Shown here one piece after another: positions 35,780-44,778 of a stretch of 64,000 bases of DNA. The stretch's first letter is position 1, and every line of letters starts with the position of its first letter. The DNA comes from Nostoc piscinale CENA21 (GTDB lineage Bacteria; Cyanobacteriota; Cyanobacteriia; Cyanobacteriales; Nostocaceae), in assembly GCF_001298445.1 (NCBI RefSeq), contig NZ_CP012036.1, positions 4,700,158-4,764,157 of the forward strand, written 5' to 3'. The notes beneath the pieces are model-generated. The model had not been told where the DNA came from, did not search any database, and worked only from the letters and a program-made list of their open reading frames with translations. Both the position numbers and the translations under genes were made by a program.

Positions 35780-37936
35780 ATGCTTCAGTATCCCAATCTC
35801 GAACAGGCGCTAAAATATCACTTCGGTTATGATAATTTCCGTCCTGGACAGCGAAAAATTATCGAAGATGCGCTACAAAATCGAGATTTGCTGGTAGTTA
35901 TGCCCACTGGTGGCGGTAAGTCTTTGTGTTTTCAGTTACCAGCGTTGATCAAAAAGGGATTGACGGTGGTGGTATCGCCGTTAATTGCGTTGATGCAAGA
36001 CCAAGTGGAAGCACTGCGAAATAATAATATTAGCGCCACGTTTCTCAATAGTAGTTTGAATCCTTATCAGGTGCGATCGCGGGAAGAAGCCATTCTTAAC
36101 GGTAAGGTAAGATTACTCTATGTCGCCCCGGAACGGCTGATGAGTGAAAGGTTTTTGCCTTTTCTCGATTTAGTACATCACCAAGTCGGGATTTCTACCT
36201 TTGCCATTGATGAAGCGCACTGTGTTTCGGAGTGGGGACATGATTTTCGTCCAGAATACCGTCAGTTGCGCTCATTGCGATCGCGTTATCCCAATGTCCC
36301 GACAATTGCGCTAACCGCCACAGCTACCGAACGTGTGCGTTCTGATATCATTCAACAAATTGGTTTAAGGCAACCTAGTATTCACATTGCGAGTTTTAAT
36401 CGCCAAAATCTTTATTACGAAGTCCGCCCTAAAACTAAATATGCTTACGCAGAATTATTAGAATTAATTCGAGAAACTGAAGGCGCAGCATTGTTTATTG
36501 TTTAACTCGCAAAAAAAGTTGATGAATTAACGTTTAAACTGCAAAATGATAAAGTTTCAGTTTTGCCTTATCATGCGGGATTAACTGACGAAGAACGCAG
36601 CAATAATCAAACGCGATTTATTCGAGATGATGCGCGGGTGATGGTGGCGACTATTGCTTTTGGGATGGGAATTAATAAACCCGATGTCCGGCTAGTAATT
36701 CATTTTGATATTCCCCGCAATTTAGAAAGCTACTATCAAGAATCTGGGCGGGCGGGGAGAGATGGTGAACCATCACGCTGTACAATCTTTTTTAGTTTTG
36801 GTGATATTAAAACTATTGAATGGAGTATTAATCAAAAAACCGATGCTCAAGAACAGTTGATTGCTAAACAACAACTGCGACAAATGATTGATTATGCTGA
36901 GGGGACAGATTGTCGGCGGACAATTCAACTCAGTTATTTTGGCGAAAGGTTTCTGGGAAATTGCGCTAACTGTGACAATTGTCGTCATCCCAAACCTGTG
37001 GAAGATTGGACAATTGAAGCGATGAAGTTTTTATCTTGTGTGGCGCGTTGCAAAGAAAGATTTGGAATGCTACATATTATTGATGTGTTGCGGGGGGCAA
37101 AAAATCAGAAGATTACCCAATACGAACACGACAAATTATCTACTTATGGTATTGGTAAAGATAGAAGTGTGGAAGAATGGCGAATGTTAGGGCGATCGCT
37201 ATTACATCAAGGTTTACTTGAACAAACTAGTGATGGTTACTCTGTTTTAAAATTAAACGCCCACAGTTGGGAAGTGATGCGACGACAGCGCAAAGTCGAA
37301 ATTGCTGTGTCTGCAACCCAAAAATTAAGTTTAATCGAAGATAGTCCCAAAGCTGCTGAGACTGAAGAACTATTATATAAGTTGCGATCGCTGCGTAAGC
37401 AATTGGCTGATGAACAATCTGTTCCACCTTATGTCATCTTTCATGACTCGACATTAAAATTGATGGCACAGGTACAGCCTAAAACCTTAGTTGAATTTGG
37501 CAAGTTGTCTGGTGTAGGGAGTCATAAACTTGCCCAATATGGCGAAAAATTCTTAGCTGAAATTCGGTCTTACCGTGATGCGAAAAATTCAGTTAGTTCT
37601 GATGTTGAGGTGCTACCTTCAGTCAGCTTAATTTCGGGGACTGAATTACAAACACTGCATTTACATCAACAAGGTTTAAGTGTCGCTGAAATTGCCAAAC
37701 ATCGCAAACTTAGCCCAGCTACAATTGTTGGTCATTTAGCAAGATTAATCGAGAAAAATCAGCCTGTAGACTTATATCAAATAGTACCTTTAGAACATCA
37801 CCAAAAAATATGGCAAGTGCTAGAAGTTCTCGGTGATATTCCTCTCACACCCCTGAAAGAACAACTGGGTACAGCTTATACTTTTGATGAAATTCGCTTA
37901 GTCAAAGAAAAATGGCGACAAGAAAAGCGTAAATAA
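35780..37936 (+). pseudogene. recQ: RecQ-type ATP-dependent DNA helicase with an internal in-frame stop
   Basis: About 718 residues from ATG 35780 (MLQYPNLEQALKYHFGYDNF); ATG 35757 is an alternative. Helicase motifs: VVMPTGGGKSLCFQLPAL (Walker A), FAIDEAHCVSEWGHDFRPEY (DEAH), ALTATAT and YYQESGRAGRDGEPSRC (motif VI). The RQC zinc cysteines are in CRRTIQL and FLGNCANCDNCRHP. HRDC follows (PPYVIFHDSTLKLMAQVQP), then an extra helix-turn-helix (LSVAEIAKHRKLSPATIVGH). TAA at 36503-36505 interrupts; the expected VLTRKKVDEL is recovered by adding one T to the TTT at 36501 and removing one A from the A7 at 36511, so two opposite homopolymer errors cancel. DNA repair and recombination. Otherwise fully intact. 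Confidence 0.88.
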
Positions 37937-38018
37937 ATTTTTAGCGATCGCACCAACTCAACAGATATTATTCCATGTTTCTCTCCAGAGCGATCGCCCG
38001 ACAGCAGCAATCAGGATT

Positions 38019-38162
38019 TTAGGAAATTTCCGAACTAGACACAGGTTGAGTCGCTACTTTAGCTTCAGTTTTGTCAGTCAAAATCACAGACAACAGCTTT
38101 GGCAACATCAAACAAGCCACAGTATTTACCAGTGTCAGCAATAAACCATCTGTAAAGCTCAT
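38019..38162 (-). CDS. Small hypothetical membrane peptide (47 aa)
   Basis: MSFTDGLLLTLVNTVACLML continues PKLLSVILTDKTEAKVATQP and ends VSSSEIS. One membrane helix followed by a polar tail. Too short for ordinary gene finders, but a paralogous sequence lies at 39380-39622 (FTDAICLTLINCIACLAFPK), and shared pattern FTD-x6-L-x-N-x-x-ACL-x-x-PK-x-LS argues for real coding. Function unknown. Confidence 0.55.
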   Translation of the reverse strand: MSFTDGLLLTLVNTVACLMLPKLLSVILTDKTEAKVATQPVSSSEIS

Positions 38163-38409
38163 GTATATGCCCCTTTTTGCAAAATTTTGTTTGCTATTTA
38201 TCTAGTGTGAAACATATTTTGTCAAATGAACTACATTAGTCCTTTTGATTTTCTTCTCATTTCCATAAGCTAGTTCAATATTTAGTTTTGTAAATTTTTT
38301 TTCTATACTGAATATCCCACGGTGAATAGCTTTGTGCCTACGCTGTTCTAATACTGTAAAATAAAAAATAAAAAAACTCACGCCAGTCTAAATAATTCAG
38401 GAAACTTTT

Positions 38410-38785
38410 ATGAGTACTAATTTAATCAAAAATGAAGCAAATAACTTGTCAAAACTGAATTATTCGGTATTAGTTGAAGCAAAAAATGATGGATATCAAG
38501 CAACTGTTTGGGGTTTACCAGACTGTCAAGTATTTGCAGCTACCAAGGAAGATGCACTATATAATTTACAGGAACTTGTAAATAAACGCTTAAAAAAATA
38601 TCGAAATAGTTACTCAAGAAATAGAAACCTCTACATCAGAACATCCTTGGATGAAATTTGCTGGAATGTTTAAGGATGATCCTATGTTTGATGAAGTGTT
38701 GACCTATATTGATGAATATCGTAAAGAACTGGATGATGAGATGGCAGAACATTACAGCATAATCAATGCAGAACAGGATAAATAA
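38410..38785 (+). pseudogene. HicB-like antitoxin of a VapC pair, frameshifted near 38602
   Basis: The first frame gives LNYSVLVEAKNDGYQATVWG and LPDCQVFAATKEDALYNLQE, a HicB-type beta-alpha-beta half, then shifts at the A7 run near 38597-38603. With six A it continues EIVTQEIETSTSEHPWMKFA and GMFKDDPMFDEVLTYIDEYR to the stop at 38783-38785. That C-terminal segment is the toxin-wrapping tail typical of VapB-like antitoxins. Two bases separate it from the toxin start, so the pair is translationally coupled. Confidence 0.75.
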
Positions 38786-38787
38786 GT

Positions 38788-39213
38788 GTGAGTTTGTGGA
38801 TATTAGATACGGATTCTGTCTCTCTTTTTCAAAATGGACATCCTCAGATCAGCAAGCGAATTAGTCAAGTTTCTTCTGCTGATGTAGCTGTGACAATTAT
38901 TACATTTGAAGAACAAGTTCGCGGTAGATTTAATGTAATTAGACAAACTGATTCTGTAGATAAACTAGTTATTGCTTATGCCAGGCTACAAGCTACCTAC
39001 AATTATTTTCATAGTATTCAGTTAATTTCATTTACTCAAGCAGCCGCTAATTACTACACCCAATTTTTGCAGCAGAAAGTTCGGATTGGTACACAAGACT
39101 TACGAATTGTGGCAATTGTAATTGCTAACAATGCTATTTTAGTAACCAGGAATCAACGTGATTTTTGCCGTGTACCTGGGTTGAGATTTGAAGATTGGAC
39201 GCTAGAAAATTAG
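38788..39213 (+). CDS. PIN-domain ribonuclease toxin (VapC family)
   Basis: 141 residues with GTG start at 38788 directly after the antitoxin stop. PIN acidic residues: LDTDSVSLF (Asp), TFEEQVRG (Glu), GTQDLRIVAI (Asp) and the closing LVTRNQRDFCRVPGLRFEDW. VapC toxins are Mg-dependent RNases that cut tRNA or rRNA until neutralised by the antitoxin. The toxin frame is intact while its antitoxin is shifted on paper, which would be lethal if both were real and supports an artefactual frameshift. Confidence 0.88.
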   Translation: MSLWILDTDSVSLFQNGHPQISKRISQVSSADVAVTIITFEEQVRGRFNVIRQTDSVDKLVIAYARLQATYNYFHSIQLISFTQAAANYYTQFLQQKVRIGTQDLRIVAIVIANNAILVTRNQRDFCRVPGLRFEDWTLEN

Positions 39214-39321
39214 AGTATGCAATAAAACCAAACTATGTAAATAAAAATAAATAGTACTCAAAATATATTGAATTACTCTTAAATTCTGACTTCTGACTTC
39301 TGTGTGCTGAATTCTTACGTT

Positions 39322-39358
39322 TTAGAACCCCAATTTCTAACAGAAATTGGGGTTCTAA
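39322..39358. terminator. 17-bp perfect hairpin, convergent terminator
   Basis: TTAGAACCCCAATTTCT (39322-39338) pairs with AGAAATTGGGGTTCTAA (39342-39358) across AAC, between the toxin gene (+) and the small gene on the minus strand. Confidence 0.7.
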
Positions 39359-39379
39359 GTCTTATGGTGCAGAGATTAA

Positions 39380-39622
39380 TTAATAACTAGAACATCTGGA
39401 ACAAAAATGAGGACTGAATTTACAATATTGGCTGCCTGTTATTGCATAAACCGTACAATAAGGGAAACTAGTAATTGTAACTGTAGCTTTTGTTGATGTG
39501 GGCGCTGTTGTAGATGCTTGATTAGACCTGATTTTAGCTAGAATCCCAGACAGAAACTTAGGAAATGCCAAACAAGCAATGCAATTGATCAGCGTGAGGC
39601 ATATTGCATCTGTGAAATCTAT
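39380..39622 (-). CDS. Small hypothetical membrane peptide, paralogue of the one at 38019; start uncertain
   Basis: The open frame from ATG 39571 (MAFPKFLSGILAKIRSNQAS) lacks the first half of the homology. Reading back in frame gives DFTDAICLTLINCIACLAFP, matching the 47-residue peptide, as far as 39622 where the codon is ATA and a stop lies two codons further back. The start codon may have been lost or ATA misread. The C-terminus is Cys-rich (CTVYAITGSQYC, HFCSRCSSY), unlike its paralogue. Function unknown. Confidence 0.45.
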   Translation of the reverse strand: MDFTDAICLTLINCIACLAFPKFLSGILAKIRSNQASTTAPTSTKATVTITSFPYCTVYAITGSQYCKFSPHFCSRCSSY

Positions 39623-39874
39623 AGGTAATCACCCCCATTGAAAAGTTAGGTGGTCACTGTTTTTGATGTTTGCCATCAAAAATTAAGCAATTGTTGGTGA
39701 ATGTATTGCTTAAAGTTTATATAACTTCACTCTAACATAAATTTTTATCAATACAATCGTTGACCTTACGAAATAACTGACACAATCGGCGATGTAGGAA
39801 TTTAGGAGAGTATTGTAGTGTGAATAGCAGAATAAACTAGAACTCAAAAATTACTACACTTTAGGTAATGTGTT

Positions 39875-41845
39875 ATGTCCAAGACCCAACCTGCATCTTC
39901 CATATTATCTAACATCAGTGAGAGAGAAAGGCTGGCATTACAAGGTTCTGTAGATTACTCAAAAGTAAATTTACTCTCGGAGATTTGGCCTTTAGCTGCA
40001 AAAGAATTTGGTAATATTGTGGCGTTGCGAAATCCCCATTCCAAACCAGAAACAGTCGTTACATATACTCAATTAGCAGAACAAATTCAACAATTTGCAG
40101 CAGGTTTGCAAGCCTTAGAAGTCAAAGCAGGCGATCGCATTTCCTTAATTGCTGATAACAGTCCTCGCTGGTTCATTGCTGACCAAGGTATTATTACGGC
40201 TGGCGGTGTGGATGCAGTGCGTAGTTCTCAAGCCGAAAAAGAAGAACTGCTGTTTATTATTGCCAACAGTGGCAGTACAGTTTTGGTAGTTGAAGATTTA
40301 AAAACTCTCGGTAAATTAAGAGAACGCCTAAATGACTTGCCGATTCGCTTGGTAATTTTACTTTCCGACGAAACACCACCAACAGACGACGCACTGAAAA
40401 TCCTGAATTTCAACCAGCTACAAGAAATTGGGGCAAATCATACCTTAGTGCGGCCGCAACAGTCTGCCGATGACTTGGCAACTTTAATTTATACATCTGG
40501 AACCACAGGTAAACCCAAAGGTGTGATGCTGTCCCACAGCAATTTAATGCACCAGGTGAAATATTTGCGAGCAATAGTCCAACCACACCCAGGCGATGTT
40601 GTTTTGAGTATTTTGCCAACCTGGCACAGCTACGAACGTAGTGGTGAATACTTTTTATTATCACAAGGTTGCACCCAAGTTTACACAAACTTGCGTTCTG
40701 TTAAACGCGACTTGAGAGAATTTAAACCAAATTATATGATTGCTGTCCCCCGGTTGTGGGAATCGATTTATGAAGGTGTGCAGAAGCAGTTTCGAGAACA
40801 ACCAGCCAACAAGCAACGCCTGATTAACTTCTTAGTAGAGATGAGCGAAAAGTATATCAAAGCGCAACGCATTGCCCAAGGATTGTGTTTAGATCATATT
40901 CAGGCTTCAGGATTGGAAAGAACTTTGGCTAAAATTCAAGCATTGGCCTTGTTGCCGTTGCATATTTTAGGAGAAAAGATAGTTTATGCCAAGGTAAGAG
41001 AAGCCACAGGCGGACAGATCAAGCATGTAATTAGTGGTGGTGGTGCATTACCAAGGCACATTGATAACTTTTTTGAAATTATTGGTGTAGACATTTTACA
41101 AGGTTACGGTTTAACCGAAACTTCTCCCGTGACTAATGCCCGTCGTCCTTGGCGAAATTTCCGTGGTTCATCCGGTCAACCAATTCCAGGAACAGAAGTA
41201 AAAATTGTAGATCCTGAAAATCGCCAGCCTCTCCCAAAAGGAAAACGAGGTTTAGTGCTGTTGAAAGGGCCGCAAATCATGCAAGGCTATTACCAAAACC
41301 CGGAAGCAACTGCCAAAGTGATCGATACTGAAGGTTGGTTTGATAGCGGTGATTTGGGTTGGGTCACACCAGAAAATGACTTGGTACTGACTGGCAGAGC
41401 CAAAGATACAATTGTCTTGACCAACGGGGAAAACATCGAACCACAGCCAATTGAAGATGCGTGTTTGCGATCGCCTTATGTTGACCAAATCATGCTAGTA
41501 GGGCAAGATCAGCGCAGTATTGGTGCTTTAATTGTCCCCAACCTTGAAGCCTTAGCAAAATGGGCTGAGAATCAGAACGTGCAACTACGTCTACCAGAAC
41601 AAAACTCTGAACCCAGCACATCTGTTGACCTAGAGAGTAAAATAATCCAGGATTTGTTTCGCCAAGAATTGAATCGGGAAGTTCAGAATCGTCCAGGTTA
41701 TCGTTTAGACGATCGCATTGGGCCATTCAGGCTGATTCTAGAACCGTTTTCTATTGAAAATGGCTTGATGACCCAAACACTAAAAATCCGGCGACACATT
41801 GTTGCAGAACGCTACCGCGACCTGATTAACGAAATGTTTGCCTGA
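39875..41845 (+). CDS. aas: Long-chain acyl-ACP/acyl-CoA synthetase
   Basis: 656 residues of the AMP-forming ligase family: LATLIYTSGTTGKPKGVMLS (AMP motif), SILPTWHSYERSGEYFLLSQ, GGGALPRHIDNFFEIIG, GYGLTETSPVTNARR and GWFDSGDLGWVTPENDLVLT. Length and opening (SERERLALQGSVDYSKVNLL) match the cyanobacterial acyl-ACP synthetase that recycles free fatty acids released from membrane lipids. It is at the inner side of the cytoplasmic or thylakoid membrane in known cases. ATG 39875 is preceded by TTAGGTAATGTGTT; the ribosome site is weak. Confidence 0.9.
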   Translation: MSKTQPASSILSNISERERLALQGSVDYSKVNLLSEIWPLAAKEFGNIVALRNPHSKPETVVTYTQLAEQIQQFAAGLQALEVKAGDRISLIADNSPRWFIADQGIITAGGVDAVRSSQAEKEELLFIIANSGSTVLVVEDLKTLGKLRERLNDLPIRLVILLSDETPPTDDALKILNFNQLQEIGANHTLVRPQQSADDLATLIYTSGTTGKPKGVMLSHSNLMHQVKYLRAIVQPHPGDVVLSILPTWHSYERSGEYFLLSQGCTQVYTNLRSVKRDLREFKPNYMIAVPRLWESIYEGVQKQFREQPANKQRLINFLVEMSEKYIKAQRIAQGLCLDHIQASGLERTLAKIQALALLPLHILGEKIVYAKVREATGGQIKHVISGGGALPRHIDNFFEIIGVDILQGYGLTETSPVTNARRPWRNFRGSSGQPIPGTEVKIVDPENRQPLPKGKRGLVLLKGPQIMQGYYQNPEATAKVIDTEGWFDSGDLGWVTPENDLVLTGRAKDTIVLTNGENIEPQPIEDACLRSPYVDQIMLVGQDQRSIGALIVPNLEALAKWAENQNVQLRLPEQNSEPSTSVDLESKIIQDLFRQELNREVQNRPGYRLDDRIGPFRLILEPFSIENGLMTQTLKIRRHIVAERYRDLINEMFA

Positions 41846-41849
41846 TAAA

Positions 41850-41940
41850 GCAGAATTCAGAATCAAGAATTCAGAATTCAGAATTGATGAAAAACAGTTA
41901 CATTCTGATTTCTGGCTACTGACCTTCCTGAATTCTTTGT
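41850..41940. repeat. GAATTCAGAATTCAG tandem repeats, inverted
   Basis: AGAATTCAGAATTCAGAATT near 41862-41884 faces CTGATTTCTGG and CCTGAATTC near 41906-41936. Fills the gap after the acyl-ACP synthetase gene; may act as its transcription end. Confidence 0.6.
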
Positions 41941-41981
41941 TGATAATTTCCAATACAAACTTTATAGAGTGAACGCGAAAT

Positions 41982-42431
41982 ATGGATCTTTCCAACCCCC
42001 AACTACTTTTGAAGCGCATCGTCAATGTCAAAGTGATTGTAACTCCTTTGTGGAAAGAAGAAGTACAACAACAATTGCAAGCCCAGATCAATCAACTTGA
42101 TCAGCAATTGCAGCAACTAGACCTCGAAGGACAAAGAGCGATCGCAGCGATTCAAAAGCAAAGTATCCAACCACCTAGCCCCCAAACTCTGCAACAAATC
42201 GACAACATCCAACTGCAAGTTAATCAAAAGAAAAGCGAATTCCTAGAGCAAAAAAATCAAATGCTGCAAAACCTTCAGCAAGTACAACTGCTGGAGTTAG
42301 ATCAAGAAGTTAACCAATTTCAAATGGAAGGATTTTTCCGTGTCGAAAAAGGTGATAACTTAATCAGCAAAATGCAAGTTGAAATTGTCATCCGTGACGG
42401 CATTATTGAAGATATTCGCGGAGACATCTAA
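41982..42431 (+). CDS. YlqD-family protein
   Basis: 149 residues: an N-terminal segment LLLKRIVNVKVIVTPLWKEE, a long Gln-rich coiled coil (QQQLQAQINQLDQQLQQLDL), and a small C-terminal domain QMEGFFRVEKGDNLISKMQV then EIVIRDGIIEDIRGDI. This matches YlqD, a small family of unknown function. It follows the acyl-ACP synthetase gene on the same strand after a repeat gap. Confidence 0.8.
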   Translation: MDLSNPQLLLKRIVNVKVIVTPLWKEEVQQQLQAQINQLDQQLQQLDLEGQRAIAAIQKQSIQPPSPQTLQQIDNIQLQVNQKKSEFLEQKNQMLQNLQQVQLLELDQEVNQFQMEGFFRVEKGDNLISKMQVEIVIRDGIIEDIRGDI

Positions 42432-42434
42432 TAA

Positions 42435-42494
42435 AGTGTGAAGTATGAAGTATGAAATCTGAAAATTTTATACTTCATATTTCACACTTCAGAC
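42435..42494. repeat. GTGAAGTATGAAGTATGAA inverted repeat
   Basis: AGTGTGAAGTATGAAGTATG and TACTTCATATTTCACACTTC form a long hairpin between convergent genes. The last residues of the leftward gene lie inside it. A related repeat (CATACTTCATACTTCACAC) lies at 54347-54369. Confidence 0.65.
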
Positions 42495-42999
42495 TTTTAC
42501 TTTGGTGGCTCCCAGGTTTACATTGTATCTGGGAGCCAGCCCAGATAATTTCCCAGACAGGCGGGGAACTAACTAAAAGCGATCGGCCAAAAGTATTCAT
42601 TTCCACCCGATATTTAATCGCCGTCACAGAAGCACTGTTTTGGGGAATATGTGTAATCGTCACTAACGCTTGATTATTTTGCGGATAAATCACTTCTACC
42701 TTACGAGTTCCTTTTTCTTCCCCGACATCTTCAATTGCATTTAACGCCAGAGTTTTGGGGTCACTCCCTTGCAGAGACGAATTTAAACTTGTTAATGGTA
42801 TAGATTGATAGTTAACTCGTTCTGGATAAACCAGATGATTTTCAGCATGTTGTATCACTGAAAATTGGGATTTTTCGGGAGTTTCAGTATTGACAACTGT
42901 TGCCGGAGGTTGATGTTGACTGATATAAACACTAGTAGCAGCAGTAATAAAAATACTGAGTAATAAAATCCGCAGAAACTTCCATTTTCCTGAAAGCAT
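42475..42999 (-). CDS. Hypothetical exported/anchored protein
   Basis: 174 residues: basic N-terminus and one membrane segment (FLRILLLSIFITAATSVYIS), then a periplasmic-type domain with YPERVNYQSIPLTSLNSSLQ, GSDPKTLALNAIEDVGEEKG and KVEVIYPQNNQALVTITHI. The pattern of a spore-germination-like or GerMN-like small domain is suggested but not secure. The end is formed by a repeat. ATG 42999 has no strong ribosome site. I do not recognise a function. Confidence 0.6.
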   Translation of the reverse strand: MLSGKWKFLRILLLSIFITAATSVYISQHQPPATVVNTETPEKSQFSVIQHAENHLVYPERVNYQSIPLTSLNSSLQGSDPKTLALNAIEDVGEEKGTRKVEVIYPQNNQALVTITHIPQNSASVTAIKYRVEMNTFGRSLLVSSPPVWEIIWAGSQIQCKPGSHQSKSLKCEI

Positions 43000-43307
43000 A
43001 AGCTTACAAAAATTTCCTACAGAACTAATTGTTAATTCTGAATTTTAAATTCAAGTTAAACCATTGATCCTTTACACTTCGCTAAGAACAAAATTCTGAT
43101 ACAAGTGTAGGGTAGATGCAGAATATAAACATATATACACATTTTGCGCCAAACGACTGAAGCAACTGGCGTGCGAATTCCATTCGTCGGGGCTATGTGC
43201 TGTCAAAAAGCAATTAATATAGACTTTTATTGCTACTGAAAGTTCCTAAACCTACCTATCTCCGTAAATTTGCGATAATATGACGCTAAATTCAGCGACT
43301 CATCTTT
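43000..43307. other. Intergenic region upstream of the ATPase gene
   Basis: Contains GCGAATTCCATTCGTCGGGG near 43174 and an AT-rich part; no gene, strong hairpin or known operator seen. Confidence 0.4.
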
Positions 43308-44640
43308 ATGACCTCGAATTTTGCGCTTTTAAAGCGGATATACAATGTTTTTGACCCATTCCGCCCTCTACCAGCAGGTGATCCGGCTTATGTTGATTGT
43401 TCAGAAGTGCGGGGCGACGGCGATATATTAGTAGAAATCGGCAGAGAGATTTTATACTCAGATAGAATGACCTCGCAACTGTATGCAGGTCATCGCGGTG
43501 CGGGGAAATCTACAGAATTGCTGCGTTTACAGAAATTTTTAGATGACGAAGGTTGCTTTGTAGTTTATTTTCCCGCCGATGAAGAAGATATTGATCCAGA
43601 AGATGCTCAATATACTGATATTTTATTAGCTTGTACCCGCCACTTAGTAGAAGCATTAAAAGATAGCACTTCCCCAACTGTTTTATTGAATTGGTTACAA
43701 GAACGTTGGCAAGATTTAAAAGATTTAGCACTCACTAAAGTATCTTTAGAAAGTTTAAGTATCGAAGCTCAAATTTCCCAATTTGCCAAATTAACAGCAA
43801 ATTTACGAACAGAACCAACTCAACGCCAAAAAATTCGAGAACAGATTAACCCCCATACAGTTACTTTAATTGCGGCGTTAAATGAGTTTATTCAAGATGC
43901 TAAAAAACACTTACCTGAAGGATATTCTCAACTAGTATTAATTGCTGATAACTTAGACCGAATTGTACCCATACCGCAAGAAGATGGACGCACTAATCAC
44001 GACCAAATTTTTCTAGATCGTAGTGAACAACTCCAAGCTTTAGATTGTCATTTGCTGTATACAGTACCAATTTCTTTACTATATTCTAATCGCGCCGCCG
44101 ACCTCTCTAACACCTATGGTAATACCCATATTCTGCCCATGATTATGGTGCAAACACCTGATAATCAACCATATCAACGGGGTATTAATAAAGTTACAGA
44201 AATTTTACAAAAACGCCTGAATTTGATAGACCCTAGTTTATCTATCGTCGATATGTTTGAAGAGCGAGGAGCGTTAGAAAGACTATGCTTAATGAGTGGA
44301 GGTCATGTGAGAAATTCATTATTATTAATGAAGGAGGCGATTAAATACACTAACACTTTACCCATTCCGACTAGAGCCTTACTGCGTTCTGTGAGCGAGT
44401 TGAGGAATACTTATCGCAATACAGTTTTTTTCTAATCAATGGGAAGCACTGGCAACTGTGCATTATTCTAAAGAGATAGTAAATGATTCACTGTATCGAG
44501 ATTTATTATTTAATCGCTGTATTTTAGAATATCGTTATTTAAATGGAGATGGAGAAAGTCAAGTTTGGTATGATATTCATCCTCTGATTAAGGGAATTAA
44601 AGAATTTCAAGATACCTTTAATCGATTGTATCCCGCATAG
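43308..44640 (+). pseudogene. P-loop STAND-like ATPase, frameshifted at 44425-44431
   Basis: The first frame encodes FDPFRPLPAGDPAYVDCSEV, Walker A GHRGAGKSTELLRL, then FVVYFPADEEDIDPEDAQYT, Walker B-like LVLIADNLDRIVP and RLCLMSGGHVRNSLLLMKEA, ending ELRNTYRNTVFF-stop. With one T removed from the T7 run it reads NTVFSNQWEALATVHYSKEI and continues VNDSLYRDLLFNRCILEYRY to the stop at 44640, about 443 residues. This resembles AAA/STAND NTPases of conflict systems. The next gene on the same strand is an NTPase-like TPR protein, so the two may form one unit. Confidence 0.75.
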
Positions 44641-44669
44641 ATAAATACAACACCATAGTAATTGCTGCA

Positions 44670-44755
44670 AGATCCCCCCGCCTACGGCGACCCCCTTAAA
44701 AAGGGGGTAAACAGAAAAATAGCCCCCCTTTTTAAGGGGGGTTGGGGGGATCTAA
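44670..44755. repeat. Long nested GATCCCCCC palindromic element
   Basis: AGATCCCCCCGCCTACGGCG ... TTAAAAAGGGGG / CCCCCCTTTTTAAGGGGGG ... GGGGGGATCT. It can form a long hairpin with an internal spacer. Non-autonomous repeat, same family as 27340-27403, lying between the ATPase and TPR genes. Confidence 0.75.
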
Positions 44756-44778
44756 AACGTTCTGTTACGGTTAAGATT

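Noticed and set aside
44670..44778. N-terminal extension of the TPR protein encoded from 44662
   Set aside because: It is the GATCCCCCC palindromic element read through; homology begins at ATG 44779.
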